A stretch of 64,000 nt of DNA from Corynebacterium vitaeruminis DSM 20294 (GTDB lineage Bacteria > Actinomycetota > Actinomycetes > Mycobacteriales > Mycobacteriaceae), in the NCBI RefSeq assembly GCF_000550805.1, contig NZ_CP004353.1, positions 1,240,001 to 1,304,000 of the forward strand. Reading direction: 5' to 3'. This document shows, in pieces, positions 1 through 8,238 of the stretch. Numbering within the stretch: position 1 is the first letter of the stretch; each line of letters begins with the position of its first letter. The notes under the pieces were generated by a model, which was given only the letters and a program-made list of their open reading frames with translations, ran no database searches and was not told the origin of the DNA. The position numbers were made by a program, and so were the translations under genes.

Positions 1-27
1 GACGATTTCTTCGCTCTCGAGGCGTAG
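1..27 (+). CDS. lysA: C-terminal end of diaminopimelate decarboxylase (LysA), partial
   Basis: The first nine codons read DDFFALEA followed by TAG, in frame from base 1. In corynebacteria argS-lysA lies directly upstream of hom-thrB and LysA ends in a similar acidic tail, so this is probably the end of lysA, the last enzyme of lysine synthesis. Only eight residues are visible, so the identity rests mainly on context. Confidence 0.55.
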   Translation, partial: DDFFALEA

Positions 28-374
28 CGGCACGATTCTGCGAAGGTGCTTCCGGCGCCGGGATGCCTGCGAACACGCGGTGCCCCCGCCGAGAGCCCGA
101 CCCTTCCATAGGCCAAGCCGTGGGCTGGGGGTGCGGGGCGGGTGGGAAGCAGCAGGAGCCCGCACGTTGACATAGACTCGGGGAGTTAGAGTCTGCTCGC
201 CGGTGGTGCCGATGCGACGCGTCGGTGGCCCCGGCTGGCCCGGGCCTTGGGAGCTGGGCCACCCGGCATGGCTTGACGTCGAGCAGCAAGCCCCGGGACA
301 TACTCTGAATAAAACTGTTAGACCACATCAAGACGGCTTCGTGTAATCACTGGCGTCTACTAGACTGGAGCACC
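28..374. other. lysA-hom intergenic region
   Basis: No credible gene. A TTGACA at 167-172 is followed by an inverted repeat, AGACTC (174-179) and GAGTCT (189-194). Closer to hom, a perfect 11-bp palindrome GTCTACTAGAC (355-365) overlaps the likely -10 box. No T-run terminator for lysA is obvious. Confidence 0.6.
338..366 (+). promoter_or_regulatory. Candidate hom-thrB promoter with overlapping palindrome
   Basis: TTCGTG (338-343), a 17-bp spacer and TAGACT (361-366) fit a corynebacterial sigma-A promoter. The start codon follows the -10 by 8 bases, so the transcript would be leaderless or nearly so; the GGAG at 367-370 could act as a short ribosome site if transcription starts further upstream. 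The palindrome GTCTACTAGAC sits across the -10, a position suited to repression. Confidence 0.45.
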
Positions 375-1727
375 ATGACGAACGCAACGACCAATCCGGC
401 CACCACCTACAACTCAGGCAAGGGGGAGGGTGAGCCCGTGGGCATCGCCATCCTGGGTTACGGCACTGTCGGAAGCCAGGTCCTGCGCCTGATGCTCGAG
501 AACGCCGAAGCCTTCGAGCACCGCTCCGGCGGCCCGCTCGAGGTCAAGGGCGTGGCCGTGAGCTCCGTGGACAAGCACGCGGGCTCCCTCGCCGACCAGA
601 AGGGGCTGCTCACCACCGACGCCCGCGCGCTCATCGACCGCGACGACGTCGACATCGTGGTCGAGGTCATCGGCGGCATCGACTACCCGCGCGAGCTCGT
701 GCTGAACGCCCTGCGCAACGGCAAGTCCGTGGTCACCGCCAACAAGGCGCTGGTGGCCGCCCACTCCGCCGAGCTTGCCGAGGCTGCCGACGCCGCGGGG
801 GTCGACCTCTACTTCGAGGCCGCCGTCGCCGCCGCCATCCCGGTCGTGGGACCGCTGCGCCGCTCGCTGGCCGGCGACCAGGTCCAGTCCGTGGCGGGCA
901 TCGTCAACGGCACCACCAACTTCATCCTCGACGCCATGGACTCCACCGGCGCCTCCTACGACGACATGCTCGCCGAGGCCACCCGCCTGGGCTACGCCGA
1001 GGCCGACCCCACCGCCGACGTCGAGGGCTACGACGCCGCCTCCAAGGCCGCCATCCTCGCCTCCCTGGCCTTCCACACCCGCGTGACCGCCGACGACGTC
1101 CACCGCGAGGGCATCTCCTCGATCACCGCCGAGGACATCGAGGCCGCCAAGCAGTCCGGCAACACCATCAAGCTGCTGGCCATCTGCGAGCGGCTTGTCG
1201 ACGACCAAGGCAACGAATCCATCTCCGCCCGCGTGCACCCCACCCTGATCTCCCGCTCCCACCCGCTGGCCAGCGTGGACAAGTCCTTCAACGCCGTGTT
1301 CATCGAGGCCGAGGCTGCCGGCCGTCTCATGTTCTACGGCAACGGCGCGGGCGGCAACCCGACCGCCTCCGCCGTGCTCGGCGACATCGTGGGCGCCGCC
1401 CGCAACAAGGTCTTCGGCGGCCGCGCGCCGGGCGAGTCCACCTACGCGAACCTGCCCATCGCCGACTTCGGCGACGTGCCCACCCGCTACCACATCGACA
1501 TGGAGGTCGAGGACCGCATCGGCGTGCTGGCGCTGCTGACCCAGATCTTCGCCAACCACAGCATCTCCCTGCGCACCGTGCGCCAGGAGGAAAAGGACGG
1601 ACACGCCCGCCTCATCTTCGTCACCCACACCGCCCGCGAGCGCGACCTTGCGGCCACCGTGGAAGAGGTTAAGGGGCTGGTGCCGGTCAAGGCGATCAAG
1701 AGCGTCATCCGCCTGGCCGCGCAGTAA
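375..1727 (+). CDS. hom: Homoserine dehydrogenase
   Basis: Reduces aspartate semialdehyde to homoserine with NAD(P)H, the branch point to threonine, methionine and isoleucine; cytosolic. The 450-residue protein has an N-terminal Rossmann motif LGYGTVG (27-33), the family signature NGTTNFILD in the catalytic domain, and a C-terminal ACT domain from about residue 374 that in C. glutamicum mediates threonine feedback. It closely follows the known C. glutamicum Hom (445 residues). It lies 90 bp before thrB in an operon. The gap to thrB holds an 8-bp-stem hairpin (1757-1764 with 1780-1787) without a T-run. The ATG at 375 is preferred because it matches the family N-terminus; GTG 438 is an internal alternative. 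Confidence 0.97.
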   Translation: MTNATTNPATTYNSGKGEGEPVGIAILGYGTVGSQVLRLMLENAEAFEHRSGGPLEVKGVAVSSVDKHAGSLADQKGLLTTDARALIDRDDVDIVVEVIGGIDYPRELVLNALRNGKSVVTANKALVAAHSAELAEAADAAGVDLYFEAAVAAAIPVVGPLRRSLAGDQVQSVAGIVNGTTNFILDAMDSTGASYDDMLAEATRLGYAEADPTADVEGYDAASKAAILASLAFHTRVTADDVHREGISSITAEDIEAAKQSGNTIKLLAICERLVDDQGNESISARVHPTLISRSHPLASVDKSFNAVFIEAEAAGRLMFYGNGAGGNPTASAVLGDIVGAARNKVFGGRAPGESTYANLPIADFGDVPTRYHIDMEVEDRIGVLALLTQIFANHSISLRTVRQEEKDGHARLIFVTHTARERDLAATVEEVKGLVPVKAIKSVIRLAAQ

Positions 1728-1817
1728 GAGTCGGCACCCGAGCGAGAAACTCCTTCGCGGACGCGCGCTTTCACGGCGGGCGTCCGCACATCTTCAAGAA
1801 AGGTCTTTAGAACTTCC

Positions 1818-2741
1818 ATGGCAATCGAGATCCCGGTGGGGAAGAAGGTCACCGTCACCGTCCCGGCCTCGTCCGCGAACCTGGGTCCGGGCTTCGACAC
1901 CCTGGGCATGGCGCTGTCGCTCTTCGACACCGTCGAGGTCGAGGTCATCCCCGCGGGGCTCGAGGTCGAGGTCTTCGGTGAGGGCCAAGGCGAGCTGCCG
2001 CTGGACGGCTCCCACCTCGTGGTGAAGGCGATTCGCTCGGGGCTCAAGGCCTCCGATTGCGAGGTTCCGGGCCTGCGTGTGGTCTGCCACAACAACATTC
2101 CGCAGTCCCGTGGGCTCGGCTCCTCGGCGGCTGCCGCGGTCGCGGGCGTGAGCGCCGCCAACGGGCTGGCCGGTTTCCCGCTCACCGACGCCCAGGTGGT
2201 GCAGCTGTCCTCCTCCTTCGAGGGGCACCCGGACAACGCCGCGGCATCCGTGCTGGGCAAGGCCGTCGTGTCCTGGACAGAGATCCCGGTCGACGGTCGC
2301 ACCGAGCCGCAGTACAAGGCGGTGAGCATCCCGGTCCACGAGTCCATCCACGCCACCGCGCTGGTCCCGAGCTTCCACGCCTCCACCGAGGCCGTGCGCC
2401 GGGTGCTCCCGAGCGATGTCACCCACGTCGACGCCCGGTTTAACGTCTCCCGCGTGGCCGTCATGACCGTGGCCCTGCAGCAGCACCCGGAGCTTCTGTG
2501 GGAGGGCACCCGCGATCGCCTCCACCAGCCCTACCGCGCAGACGTGCTGCCGGTGACCGCGGAGTGGGTCAACCGCCTGCGCAATCGCGGGTACGCGGCC
2601 TACCTCTCGGGCGCCGGCCCGACCGTCATGGTCTTGTCCACCAAGCCGGTGGAGGAGAAGATCCTCGACCAAGCTCGCGACGAGGGGCTGCGGGTGCTGC
2701 AGCTCGAGGTCGCCGGGCCGGTCAAGGTCGAGGTGAAGTAG
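1818..2741 (+). CDS. thrB: Homoserine kinase
   Basis: Phosphorylates homoserine to O-phosphohomoserine with ATP, the second step of the threonine branch after Hom. The 307-residue protein is a GHMP kinase: the glycine-rich ATP loop [11 protein letters not shown] is at about 95-105 and the C-terminal GHMP motif contains LSGAGPTVM. Length matches the family. Second gene of the hom-thrB operon; an AAAGG about 12 bases before the ATG is the likely ribosome site. The operon ends at the hairpin at 2758. Confidence 0.97.
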   Translation: MAIEIPVGKKVTVTVPASSANLGPGFDTLGMALSLFDTVEVEVIPAGLEVEVFGEGQGELPLDGSHLVVKAIRSGLKASDCEVPGLRVVCHNNIPQSRGLGSSAAAAVAGVSAANGLAGFPLTDAQVVQLSSSFEGHPDNAAASVLGKAVVSWTEIPVDGRTEPQYKAVSIPVHESIHATALVPSFHASTEAVRRVLPSDVTHVDARFNVSRVAVMTVALQQHPELLWEGTRDRLHQPYRADVLPVTAEWVNRLRNRGYAAYLSGAGPTVMVLSTKPVEEKILDQARDEGLRVLQLEVAGPVKVEVK

Positions 2742-2757
2742 GGGCGAAAAGCCACAA

Positions 2758-2790
2758 CCGCCGCGGACGTTTTCGTCCACGGCGGTTTTT
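2758..2790 (+). terminator. Rho-independent terminator of hom-thrB
   Basis: A 12-bp stem (2758-2769 with 2774-2785, one mismatch) closes a TTTT loop and is followed by five T residues (2786-2790). Confidence 0.9.
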
Positions 2791-2835
2791 CGATGTTTTA
2801 GGCGCAATGGCCTAGCTGGGGGGCGTGCGCTCCGG

Positions 2836-3555
2836 CTAGCTCGCAGCGGGCACGGCATCGGCGGCTGCGACGCCGGTGACCGCGATGGTGCAGCACCCGG
2901 GGGCGTCGAAGGGCTTGAGCTTGAGGTTGACCGAGTCATCGCCGACGAACTCGTTGAGCATACCCTGGTGGATCATGCACAGGAACATCGACGGCTTGTG
3001 GTTGGCTAGGACGAACGGGCACGAGTGCATGGTGACGTTGACCTCGCCCGCCTCCTCGGTGGCCTGGTCGACCGTGGGATCGAAGCCCATCTGGCGCAGG
3101 TGCTGGAAGAGGTTGGTGACCGCGGACTGCATGTCACGAGCGGAGTAGCCCTCCTGCTTCATGCGGGTGCCCCACATCCGGCCGACTGCGAGCGCTGTCT
3201 CCTTGGCTTCAGCCGAATCTTGGTCGGCCAGCTGGGCGGCGAAAACCTCGATGAGGGTGAGGTACTCCCGGGCCACGGCCCGGTTGTCGGGGATGCGCAC
3301 GGAGTAGATGAGCGAGGGGCGGCCCCGGCCGGTCGCTGCGGTGGGGACGGCCACCACGGCGTCGCGGTCGACGAGCTCGTCGAGGTGTCCGCGGGCGGTG
3401 TTGATGTGCATGCCGAGCGCCTTGGCGACGTCGCCGACCTTGGCGCCGTGGGAGAAGGTGCCCAGGGTGTCGAGCACTTGGCGCTGCTTCGGGCTGAGGT
3501 TCAAAGACTCCGGGAACAGCTCGGTGGCGGGGCGGGGAGCAACCTTCTTACTCAT
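2836..3555 (-). CDS. arnR: ArnR-like iron-sulfur transcriptional regulator
   Basis: A 239-residue regulator with an N-terminal winged helix-turn-helix (about 20-85) and a cysteine-bearing C-terminal domain: C179, C193 (spacing 13), then the pair C221-C222. This resembles Fe-S repressors of the SufR/ArnR type. In C. glutamicum arnR lies just after hom-thrB and represses the nitrate reductase operon and the NO-detoxifying flavohaemoglobin gene; the same position here supports the call. The ATG at 3553-3555 is chosen because AAGG lies 8 bases upstream and the protein then starts as MSKK; the longer reading frame runs through the AT-rich control region. It is divergent from the 3751 operon, so that operon is the likely target. 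Cluster type and NO response are inferred. Confidence 0.8.
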   Translation of the reverse strand: MSKKVAPRPATELFPESLNLSPKQRQVLDTLGTFSHGAKVGDVAKALGMHINTARGHLDELVDRDAVVAVPTAATGRGRPSLIYSVRIPDNRAVAREYLTLIEVFAAQLADQDSAEAKETALAVGRMWGTRMKQEGYSARDMQSAVTNLFQHLRQMGFDPTVDQATEEAGEVNVTMHSCPFVLANHKPSMFLCMIHQGMLNEFVGDDSVNLKLKPFDAPGCCTIAVTGVAAADAVPAAS

Positions 3556-3631
3556 GGGTGGGCCTTGTCTATGGTCGGTCTCGTTCGGGCGCACTGGCTG
3601 TGTGGGCCCGCGCTTATCCTCAACATTTTCT

Positions 3632-3644
3632 AAGATTCTATCTT
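3632..3644. promoter_or_regulatory. Candidate regulator operator in the divergent region
   Basis: A perfect inverted repeat AAGAT-TCT-ATCTT lies in the AT-rich stretch between the ArnR-like gene and the divergent membrane-protein operon. On the minus strand it contains TAGAAT, a plausible -10 box for the regulator gene, so it suits autoregulation. Assignment to ArnR is inference. Confidence 0.4.
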
Positions 3645-3685
3645 TTATTCGCAAAACCCGGGAAAATGCTACATGGGGGTGAAAA

Positions 3686-3711
3686 CCGTAGGCGTCGTCA
3701 AGCAAATGCAA
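3686..3711 (+). repeat. Dispersed 20-bp repeat, copy 1
   Basis: Reads GTAGGCGTCGTCAAGCAAAT, one of 13 relatives of the core GGCGTCGACAAGCGAAAGC. It lies inside the longer reading frame upstream of the 3751 gene, which supports this stretch being non-coding and the later start. Confidence 0.6.
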
Positions 3712-3737
3712 CCTTTTCTTTCTCAGCCTACATTAAC

Positions 3738-3743
3738 TACGAT
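3738..3743 (+). promoter_or_regulatory. -10 box for a leaderless transcript of the 3751 gene
   Basis: TACGAT ends 7 bases before the GTG at 3751, the distance expected if transcription starts at the start codon itself. The region around it is AT-rich compared with the gene body. Confidence 0.5.
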
Positions 3744-3750
3744 AAAAATC

Positions 3751-4848
3751 GTGAAAAAGATTCGCACGCCACTCGGACGGCTCGCGCTGCTGCTGGCGGC
3801 GGGGCTCGCGCTGCTCGGCGGGCTCTACGCCGCGACCGTGCTGCTTGGCTACAACGGGCATCGGCCGCTTTCGAGCCTCGCCTCGAGCCACGGCCCGCTC
3901 ATGGTCTTCGGATTCGTCGGCGGCGCCATCGCCCTCGAGCGCGCCGTGGCGATCCGCCGGTGGTGGGGGTGGGGCGCGCCCATCGCAAGCGCCATTGCCG
4001 TCGCCGCCGTCTTCCTGCACGCGCCGGTGTGGGTTCCCGGCGCGGCGTGGGCAGTCTCGTTTGCGGTGCTCACGGGCGTCTACGCCGAGGCTTATCGACG
4101 CCAAGGCTCCCTCGCGCTCATCATCCAGGCGGCCGGATCCGTGGCGGCCGTCTTCGCCGCGCTCCGGTGGGCCGAGGCCGGAGTGTTTACCGACGCGCTG
4201 GGGCTGGCGATGATGTTCACCGTCGCGACGATCATCGGCGAGCGGGTGGAGCTCGCGCGGCTCTCGTTCAGCAGGGGACACCGCGAGGAGACCATCACCG
4301 TCCTCATCCTCGCCCTGCTCGCGGCGGCGGTGGTGGCGCCCGTGGGTGCGCTGGCCACCTCGATCGAGCGGGTGTTCGGCCTGCTCCTGGTCGCCGTCGC
4401 CGTCGCCAGCCTGCGCGCGGACGTGGCGCGAAACCTCGTGCGCACCTCGAAGCTGCCGCGGTTTTCCGCCGCCTGCATGCTGCTCGGCTACGGGTGGCTC
4501 GTCGTCGCAGGGCTGGCGATCGCCTTCTTCGGCCTGAGGACCACCGGATTCGCCTACGACGCCTGCGTGCACGGGGTCTTCCTCGGGTTCGTCATCTCCA
4601 TGATCTTTGCGCACGCGCCAATCATCCTCGGGGCCGTTATCAGGAAGAATCTCCCGTACCACCCCATCCTGTACGCCCCGGTCGTGCTGCTGCACGGCGG
4701 GCTGCTCATTCGTCTCGGGGCGGGCGACCTGCTGCGGCACGACGGCATCTGGCGCGCGGGGGCGATCGTGACCATCGTCGCGGTGCTGGGCTTCATAGCG
4801 ACGGGGATCTTTAGCGGAATAAGTAATCGCGGGAAGGGGAAGCGATGA
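3751..4848 (+). CDS. NnrS-like polytopic membrane protein
   Basis: A 365-residue integral membrane protein with about 12 hydrophobic segments. Histidines sit in or next to several of them: SSHGPLM, CVHGVFLGF, FAHAPII, PYHPILY and LLHGGLL. Size, topology and histidine pattern resemble the NnrS family, haem- and copper-containing proteins tied to nitric oxide stress, but the match is by pattern only. The GTG at 3751 is preferred: TACGAT lies at leaderless distance, while earlier starts (ATG 3673, ATG 3706) have no ribosome site and would translate AT-rich DNA carrying dispersed repeat copy 1. It overlaps the next gene by 4 bases (ATGA), so the two are translationally coupled. Likely controlled by the divergent ArnR-like regulator. 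Confidence 0.7.
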   Translation: MKKIRTPLGRLALLLAAGLALLGGLYAATVLLGYNGHRPLSSLASSHGPLMVFGFVGGAIALERAVAIRRWWGWGAPIASAIAVAAVFLHAPVWVPGAAWAVSFAVLTGVYAEAYRRQGSLALIIQAAGSVAAVFAALRWAEAGVFTDALGLAMMFTVATIIGERVELARLSFSRGHREETITVLILALLAAAVVAPVGALATSIERVFGLLLVAVAVASLRADVARNLVRTSKLPRFSAACMLLGYGWLVVAGLAIAFFGLRTTGFAYDACVHGVFLGFVISMIFAHAPIILGAVIRKNLPYHPILYAPVVLLHGGLLIRLGAGDLLRHDGIWRAGAIVTIVAVLGFIATGIFSGISNRGKGKR

Positions 4849-6050
4849 GCACCCTCGATATTCGGGACCGATCGCTTGCCGCCCGCGGGTGGTGGCACAC
4901 CGCCGTTGCTCTCATCATGCTGGGCTGGCTCGCCGCCGGGATCGCCATCGCGGTCGCGCGCTGGCTCGGCGCGGATCTTTCCTGGTGGCTGGCCGTCCAC
5001 TCGTTCACCCTCGGTGTGGTGACGACGGCTCTTTTCACCTACATGACCCACTTCACCGAGGCGCTCACCCGCACCGCGAGCACCGGCTATGCGGGCGTGG
5101 CCGCGAGGGTGGTGCTCGTCCAACTCGGGTTGGCGGCACTCATCGCGGGTGGTGCCGGGAACACCTGGACGCCCACCGCCGACATCGGCGCGACCCTCGT
5201 GCTCGTGGCCACCGGCTCGCAGATCGTCGTCACGGTCGTGCGGCTGCGCGGCTCGCTCGCCGGGACCTTCGCGGTGACCGTGCCCTTCTACGTCGTGGGC
5301 GCGGGATTCATGGTCTGGGCGATCGGGCTCGCGATCGGCGCGAGCCACGGCGCGGGCAGCTACAACCTCGTCATCGCCGCGCACTCGCGGGCGATGATCT
5401 GGGGGCTCGTGCTGCTGGCGATGGAGGCCACCGTGGTCACCCTGCTGCCGACGCTCACGGGCACGCCGATCTCCGCGGCGGCGCGCTCGCGCTGCGGCAG
5501 GGCGCTGACCGTTCACGCGCTGGCCCTCGGCGCGGCCGAGATCGCGCTGCTGCTCGGGCAGCTCGCCCTCGCGGGCGCGGCGCTCCTGCTCGTGGCGGTC
5601 GCCGCGGCACAGCTCATCGTGCCCGTGTTGAGCCAGCTCATGGGCGGGCGCTCACGGCTTAGCTCGGCCCCGCTCGGGGTCATGGCGGGGTTGAGCTGGA
5701 TGCTGTCGCTGGTGGTGCTCGACGGCCTAGCCCTCGCCACCGGCTTCAACCCGCGGGCGGTGACCCTGCTCATCGCCCCCGCGCTGGTGGGCGGGGGACT
5801 CGTGCAGACGATCGTGAGCGTCCTGCAGTTCCTCACCCCGACGCTGGTCGGCCGCGGGCCGGCCGCGCGGGAACGGGCCCAGCGCACGGGCGCCGCGCGG
5901 TTGGTGCTGGTCAACTTGGGCGCGCTCACGAGCCTCGCCGCCCCCGACGGCGACCCGCGGGTCCTGGGGCTTGCCTGCATGGGGCTGGGCTTGGTGTGGA
6001 GCTTCGCCGCCGTGGCGCGGGCCGTGGCCACTCAATATCGATCGGCATAG
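4845..6050 (+). CDS. Polytopic membrane protein like the N-terminal domain of actinobacterial NirK
   Basis: A 401-residue protein of about 11-12 transmembrane segments. Histidines in the early segments (AVHSFTLG, TYMTHFTEAL) and later (IAAHSRAM) resemble the membrane domain that precedes the cupredoxin modules in long actinobacterial copper nitrite reductases. Here that domain stands alone as a separate protein. It starts inside the stop of the preceding gene and is followed 13 bp later by the cupredoxin gene, so the three form one operon. Haem or copper binding is an inference from the histidines. No enzyme active site is recognisable. Confidence 0.65.
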   Translation: MSTLDIRDRSLAARGWWHTAVALIMLGWLAAGIAIAVARWLGADLSWWLAVHSFTLGVVTTALFTYMTHFTEALTRTASTGYAGVAARVVLVQLGLAALIAGGAGNTWTPTADIGATLVLVATGSQIVVTVVRLRGSLAGTFAVTVPFYVVGAGFMVWAIGLAIGASHGAGSYNLVIAAHSRAMIWGLVLLAMEATVVTLLPTLTGTPISAAARSRCGRALTVHALALGAAEIALLLGQLALAGAALLLVAVAAAQLIVPVLSQLMGGRSRLSSAPLGVMAGLSWMLSLVVLDGLALATGFNPRAVTLLIAPALVGGGLVQTIVSVLQFLTPTLVGRGPAARERAQRTGAARLVLVNLGALTSLAAPDGDPRVLGLACMGLGLVWSFAAVARAVATQYRSA

Positions 6051-6063
6051 GAAGGACAAGGAC

Positions 6064-6567
6064 ATGACAATCCCCATCGGCCAGCCGCCGAAAACACCGA
6101 AGCCCTCGGCGGGCATCTCCCTGGGCGCGCAGGCGTCCCAGCCGCCCGAGACCCGTTCGCCGGAGTGGGCCGCGTGGGCGCTGGTGGGACTCGCGCTCGT
6201 GGCGGTCCTCGTCTTCGCCCTGCCGGGGCTGCGGGCGCTGAGCGCGCCGGGCGCCGCGGAGGGTGGCGCGTCCTCGGCCACGGCTGCTGTCTCGAGCACC
6301 GCCACCGTGTATCACATCGAGGCTTCCGACATGCGTTTCGTGCCGGATTCGATCACCGTTCCCGCAGGTCAGGAGGTGGCGCTCGAGATCACGAACGCCG
6401 ACGCCATGACCCACGACCTCGAGGTTGCTGGCAGAAACAGCGGGCGCATCGCGCCGGGGGACACCGTCACCCTCGAACTCGGCGTGGTTGATTCCGACCT
6501 CGAGGGCTGGTGTACCGTGGCGGGCCACCGGCAGGCGGGGATGACCTTCTCGGTCGCGGTGAGTTAG
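6064..6567 (+). CDS. Membrane-anchored type-1 copper (cupredoxin) protein
   Basis: A 167-residue protein with a proline-rich N-terminus, one transmembrane anchor (about 38-60) and an extracytoplasmic cupredoxin domain. Type-1 copper ligands are visible: the histidine of MTHDLEV and the C-x4-H-x4-M set in GWCTVAGHRQAGM. The wording, including GRIAPGDTV, is very like the first cupredoxin module of actinobacterial multicopper NirK proteins. The two NirK catalytic domains with type-2 copper histidines are absent, and a terminator follows at once. Probable role: electron carrier for the two membrane proteins upstream. GGAAGGA about 8 bases before the ATG is the ribosome site; the longer frame opens inside the previous gene. 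Confidence 0.8.
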   Translation: MTIPIGQPPKTPKPSAGISLGAQASQPPETRSPEWAAWALVGLALVAVLVFALPGLRALSAPGAAEGGASSATAAVSSTATVYHIEASDMRFVPDSITVPAGQEVALEITNADAMTHDLEVAGRNSGRIAPGDTVTLELGVVDSDLEGWCTVAGHRQAGMTFSVAVS

Positions 6568-6595
6568 CCGCGACCCCTTTTCGCGCAGCAAAAAA

Positions 6596-6645
6596 CGCCC
6601 GCCGGCCTGGGAACTCGGTGTTCACCGGCCGGAGGGCGCCGTTTT
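6596..6645. terminator. Bidirectional terminator between the cupredoxin and symporter genes
   Basis: A 12-bp GC-rich stem (6596-6607 with 6627-6638, one mismatch). TTTT follows on the plus strand, and a run of six A residues precedes it, giving U6 for the minus-strand transcript. Confidence 0.85.
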
Positions 6646-6661
6646 CTTGTGCGCGTCGCGG

Positions 6662-7993
6662 CTACTTCCGCTTGTACGCGCTGCCGTGGGGATTATCGAT
6701 CGTGGAGTGGGAGCGGCTGTCGTGGAGGAACGAGATGGCCACGAGGCCGATGGCCGCCATGATCGTCACGTAGGCCGGGAACAGGCTGGCGTGGCCGGCA
6801 TTCTTCAGCCCCAGCGCCACGTACTCGGCGGAGCCGCCGAAGAGCGAGTTGCCCACTGCGTAGGTGAAGCCGACGCCCAGGCCACGGATGTGGATGGGAA
6901 ACATCTCCGCCTTGAGGATGCCGGAGATCGACGTGTAGCAGGACTCGAAGGCGAGGATGACGATGATGATCGCCGCGGCCGAGACCAGCGAGGACTGGTG
7001 ACCCAGCAGCATGAACGCCGGGATCGTCGCAAAGAGGGAGAACACGCCGAAGACGATCATGATGTTCTTGCGGCCGACGCGGTCGGAGAAGGCGCCGACG
7101 ATGGGCTGCATGATCATGTAGATGAACAGGCAGATCGTCATCGTGCGGGCCACGTCGCCCTTGCTGAATCCGGCGGTGTTGATGAGGTACTTCTGCATGT
7201 AGGTCGTGTACGTGTAGAAGGTCAGCGAACCGACCGAGGTGATGCCCAACACGACCCAGAAGGAGCGCGGGTGGCGGAAGAGCTCGCGCAGGGAGCCCGC
7301 GCCCTCCACGCTGAGCTCCTGGTCGGATGCGGTTTCCTCCAGGCCGTTTCGCAGCCACAGGGAGACCACGGCGGCCAGGGCGCCGATGACGAAGGGCAGG
7401 CGCCACCAGCCGTTGGTGATGGCCTCGTCACCTAAGGCGGAGGTCATGATGACCGCAAGCAGGCTGGCCAGCAGCTGGCCTCCGATGAGCGTGACGTACT
7501 GGAAGGAGGAGTAGAACCCGCGTCGTCCGGTGGAGGCGATCTCGGACATGTAGGTGGCGGTGGAGCCGTACTCGCCGCCGACCGATAGGCCCTGGATGCA
7601 GCGCACGATGAGCATGAGCACGGGCGCGAGTGCGCCGACCGTGGCCGCGGTGGGCAGCGCCGCGAACATGAGGGAGCCCGCGCACATCATGGAGATGGCG
7701 ATGAGCATCGAGCGCTTGCGGCCGTAGCGGTCGGCGATGCGGCCGAAGAGCCAGCCGCCGATCGGGCGCATGAGGAATCCGACGAAGAACACGCCGGCCG
7801 ACTTCATGAGCGAGCCGGTCTGGCCGGTGCCGGTAAAGAACTGCTCGGCGAAGTAGACGCTGAAGAAGGCGTAGATGTAGAAATCAAACCACTCGACGAG
7901 GTTGCCGGAGGAGGCGGCGAAGATGGCCTTGACCGTGCGCCATTCGATGGGGGCCGCAGTCGGTGCTGGCCTGGTTGCGGTAGTCAAACTCAC
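6662..7993 (-). CDS. kgtP: 2-oxoglutarate:H+ symporter-like MFS transporter (KgtP family)
   Basis: A 443-residue, 12-segment transporter of the metabolite:H+ symporter branch of the major facilitator superfamily. It tracks E. coli KgtP along its length: GNLVEWFDFYIYAFFS at the first helix, LMRPIGGWLFGRIADRYGR (motif A), QGLSVGGEYG, the segment around SFQYVTLIGGQLL, and YTSISGILKAEMFP near the end. Imports 2-oxoglutarate or a related dicarboxylate; exact substrate unproven. Start GTG 7991-7993 has AAAGGTGG 7 bases upstream; longer frames run through the promoter. Its upstream region has TATCTT as a possible -10. It faces the cupredoxin operon convergently. Confidence 0.85.
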   Translation of the reverse strand: MSLTTATRPAPTAAPIEWRTVKAIFAASSGNLVEWFDFYIYAFFSVYFAEQFFTGTGQTGSLMKSAGVFFVGFLMRPIGGWLFGRIADRYGRKRSMLIAISMMCAGSLMFAALPTAATVGALAPVLMLIVRCIQGLSVGGEYGSTATYMSEIASTGRRGFYSSFQYVTLIGGQLLASLLAVIMTSALGDEAITNGWWRLPFVIGALAAVVSLWLRNGLEETASDQELSVEGAGSLRELFRHPRSFWVVLGITSVGSLTFYTYTTYMQKYLINTAGFSKGDVARTMTICLFIYMIMQPIVGAFSDRVGRKNIMIVFGVFSLFATIPAFMLLGHQSSLVSAAAIIIVILAFESCYTSISGILKAEMFPIHIRGLGVGFTYAVGNSLFGGSAEYVALGLKNAGHASLFPAYVTIMAAIGLVAISFLHDSRSHSTIDNPHGSAYKRK

Positions 7994-8238
7994 GGTGAGC
8001 CACCTTTCTGTTAACCGAAAGGTACATCGATTAAGATACAACATGTGTCGCGGGTTACAAAGACGCACATTGTGTGGGTGCGAACATGCACCAAAAGGTG
8101 GCCGATACCGCGAGACTCATCGAAGCGTGCGCAAGTCGCCGTGGGCGGCGTCGCGCGGAAGTGAGCCCCTCGCCGGTCGCGAAGGGGACGCGCCTAATTC
8201 TCGTTCTCGGCGGCAGGCGCCTCGCCCGGGTTCGCCGA

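Noticed and set aside
319..359. TAGAC and GTCTA half-sites upstream of hom as an McbR box
   Set aside because: They are 31 bases apart, whereas McbR sites have six bases between half-sites.
3558..4814. 418-residue plus-strand frame, very rich in Arg and Ala
   Set aside because: Out-of-frame shadow of the NnrS-like gene; composition is that of frame-shifted GC-rich coding DNA.
8044..8059. Possible GlxR site upstream of the KgtP-like gene
   Set aside because: TGTG and TACA ends are present, but the inner fixed bases of both half-sites fail.
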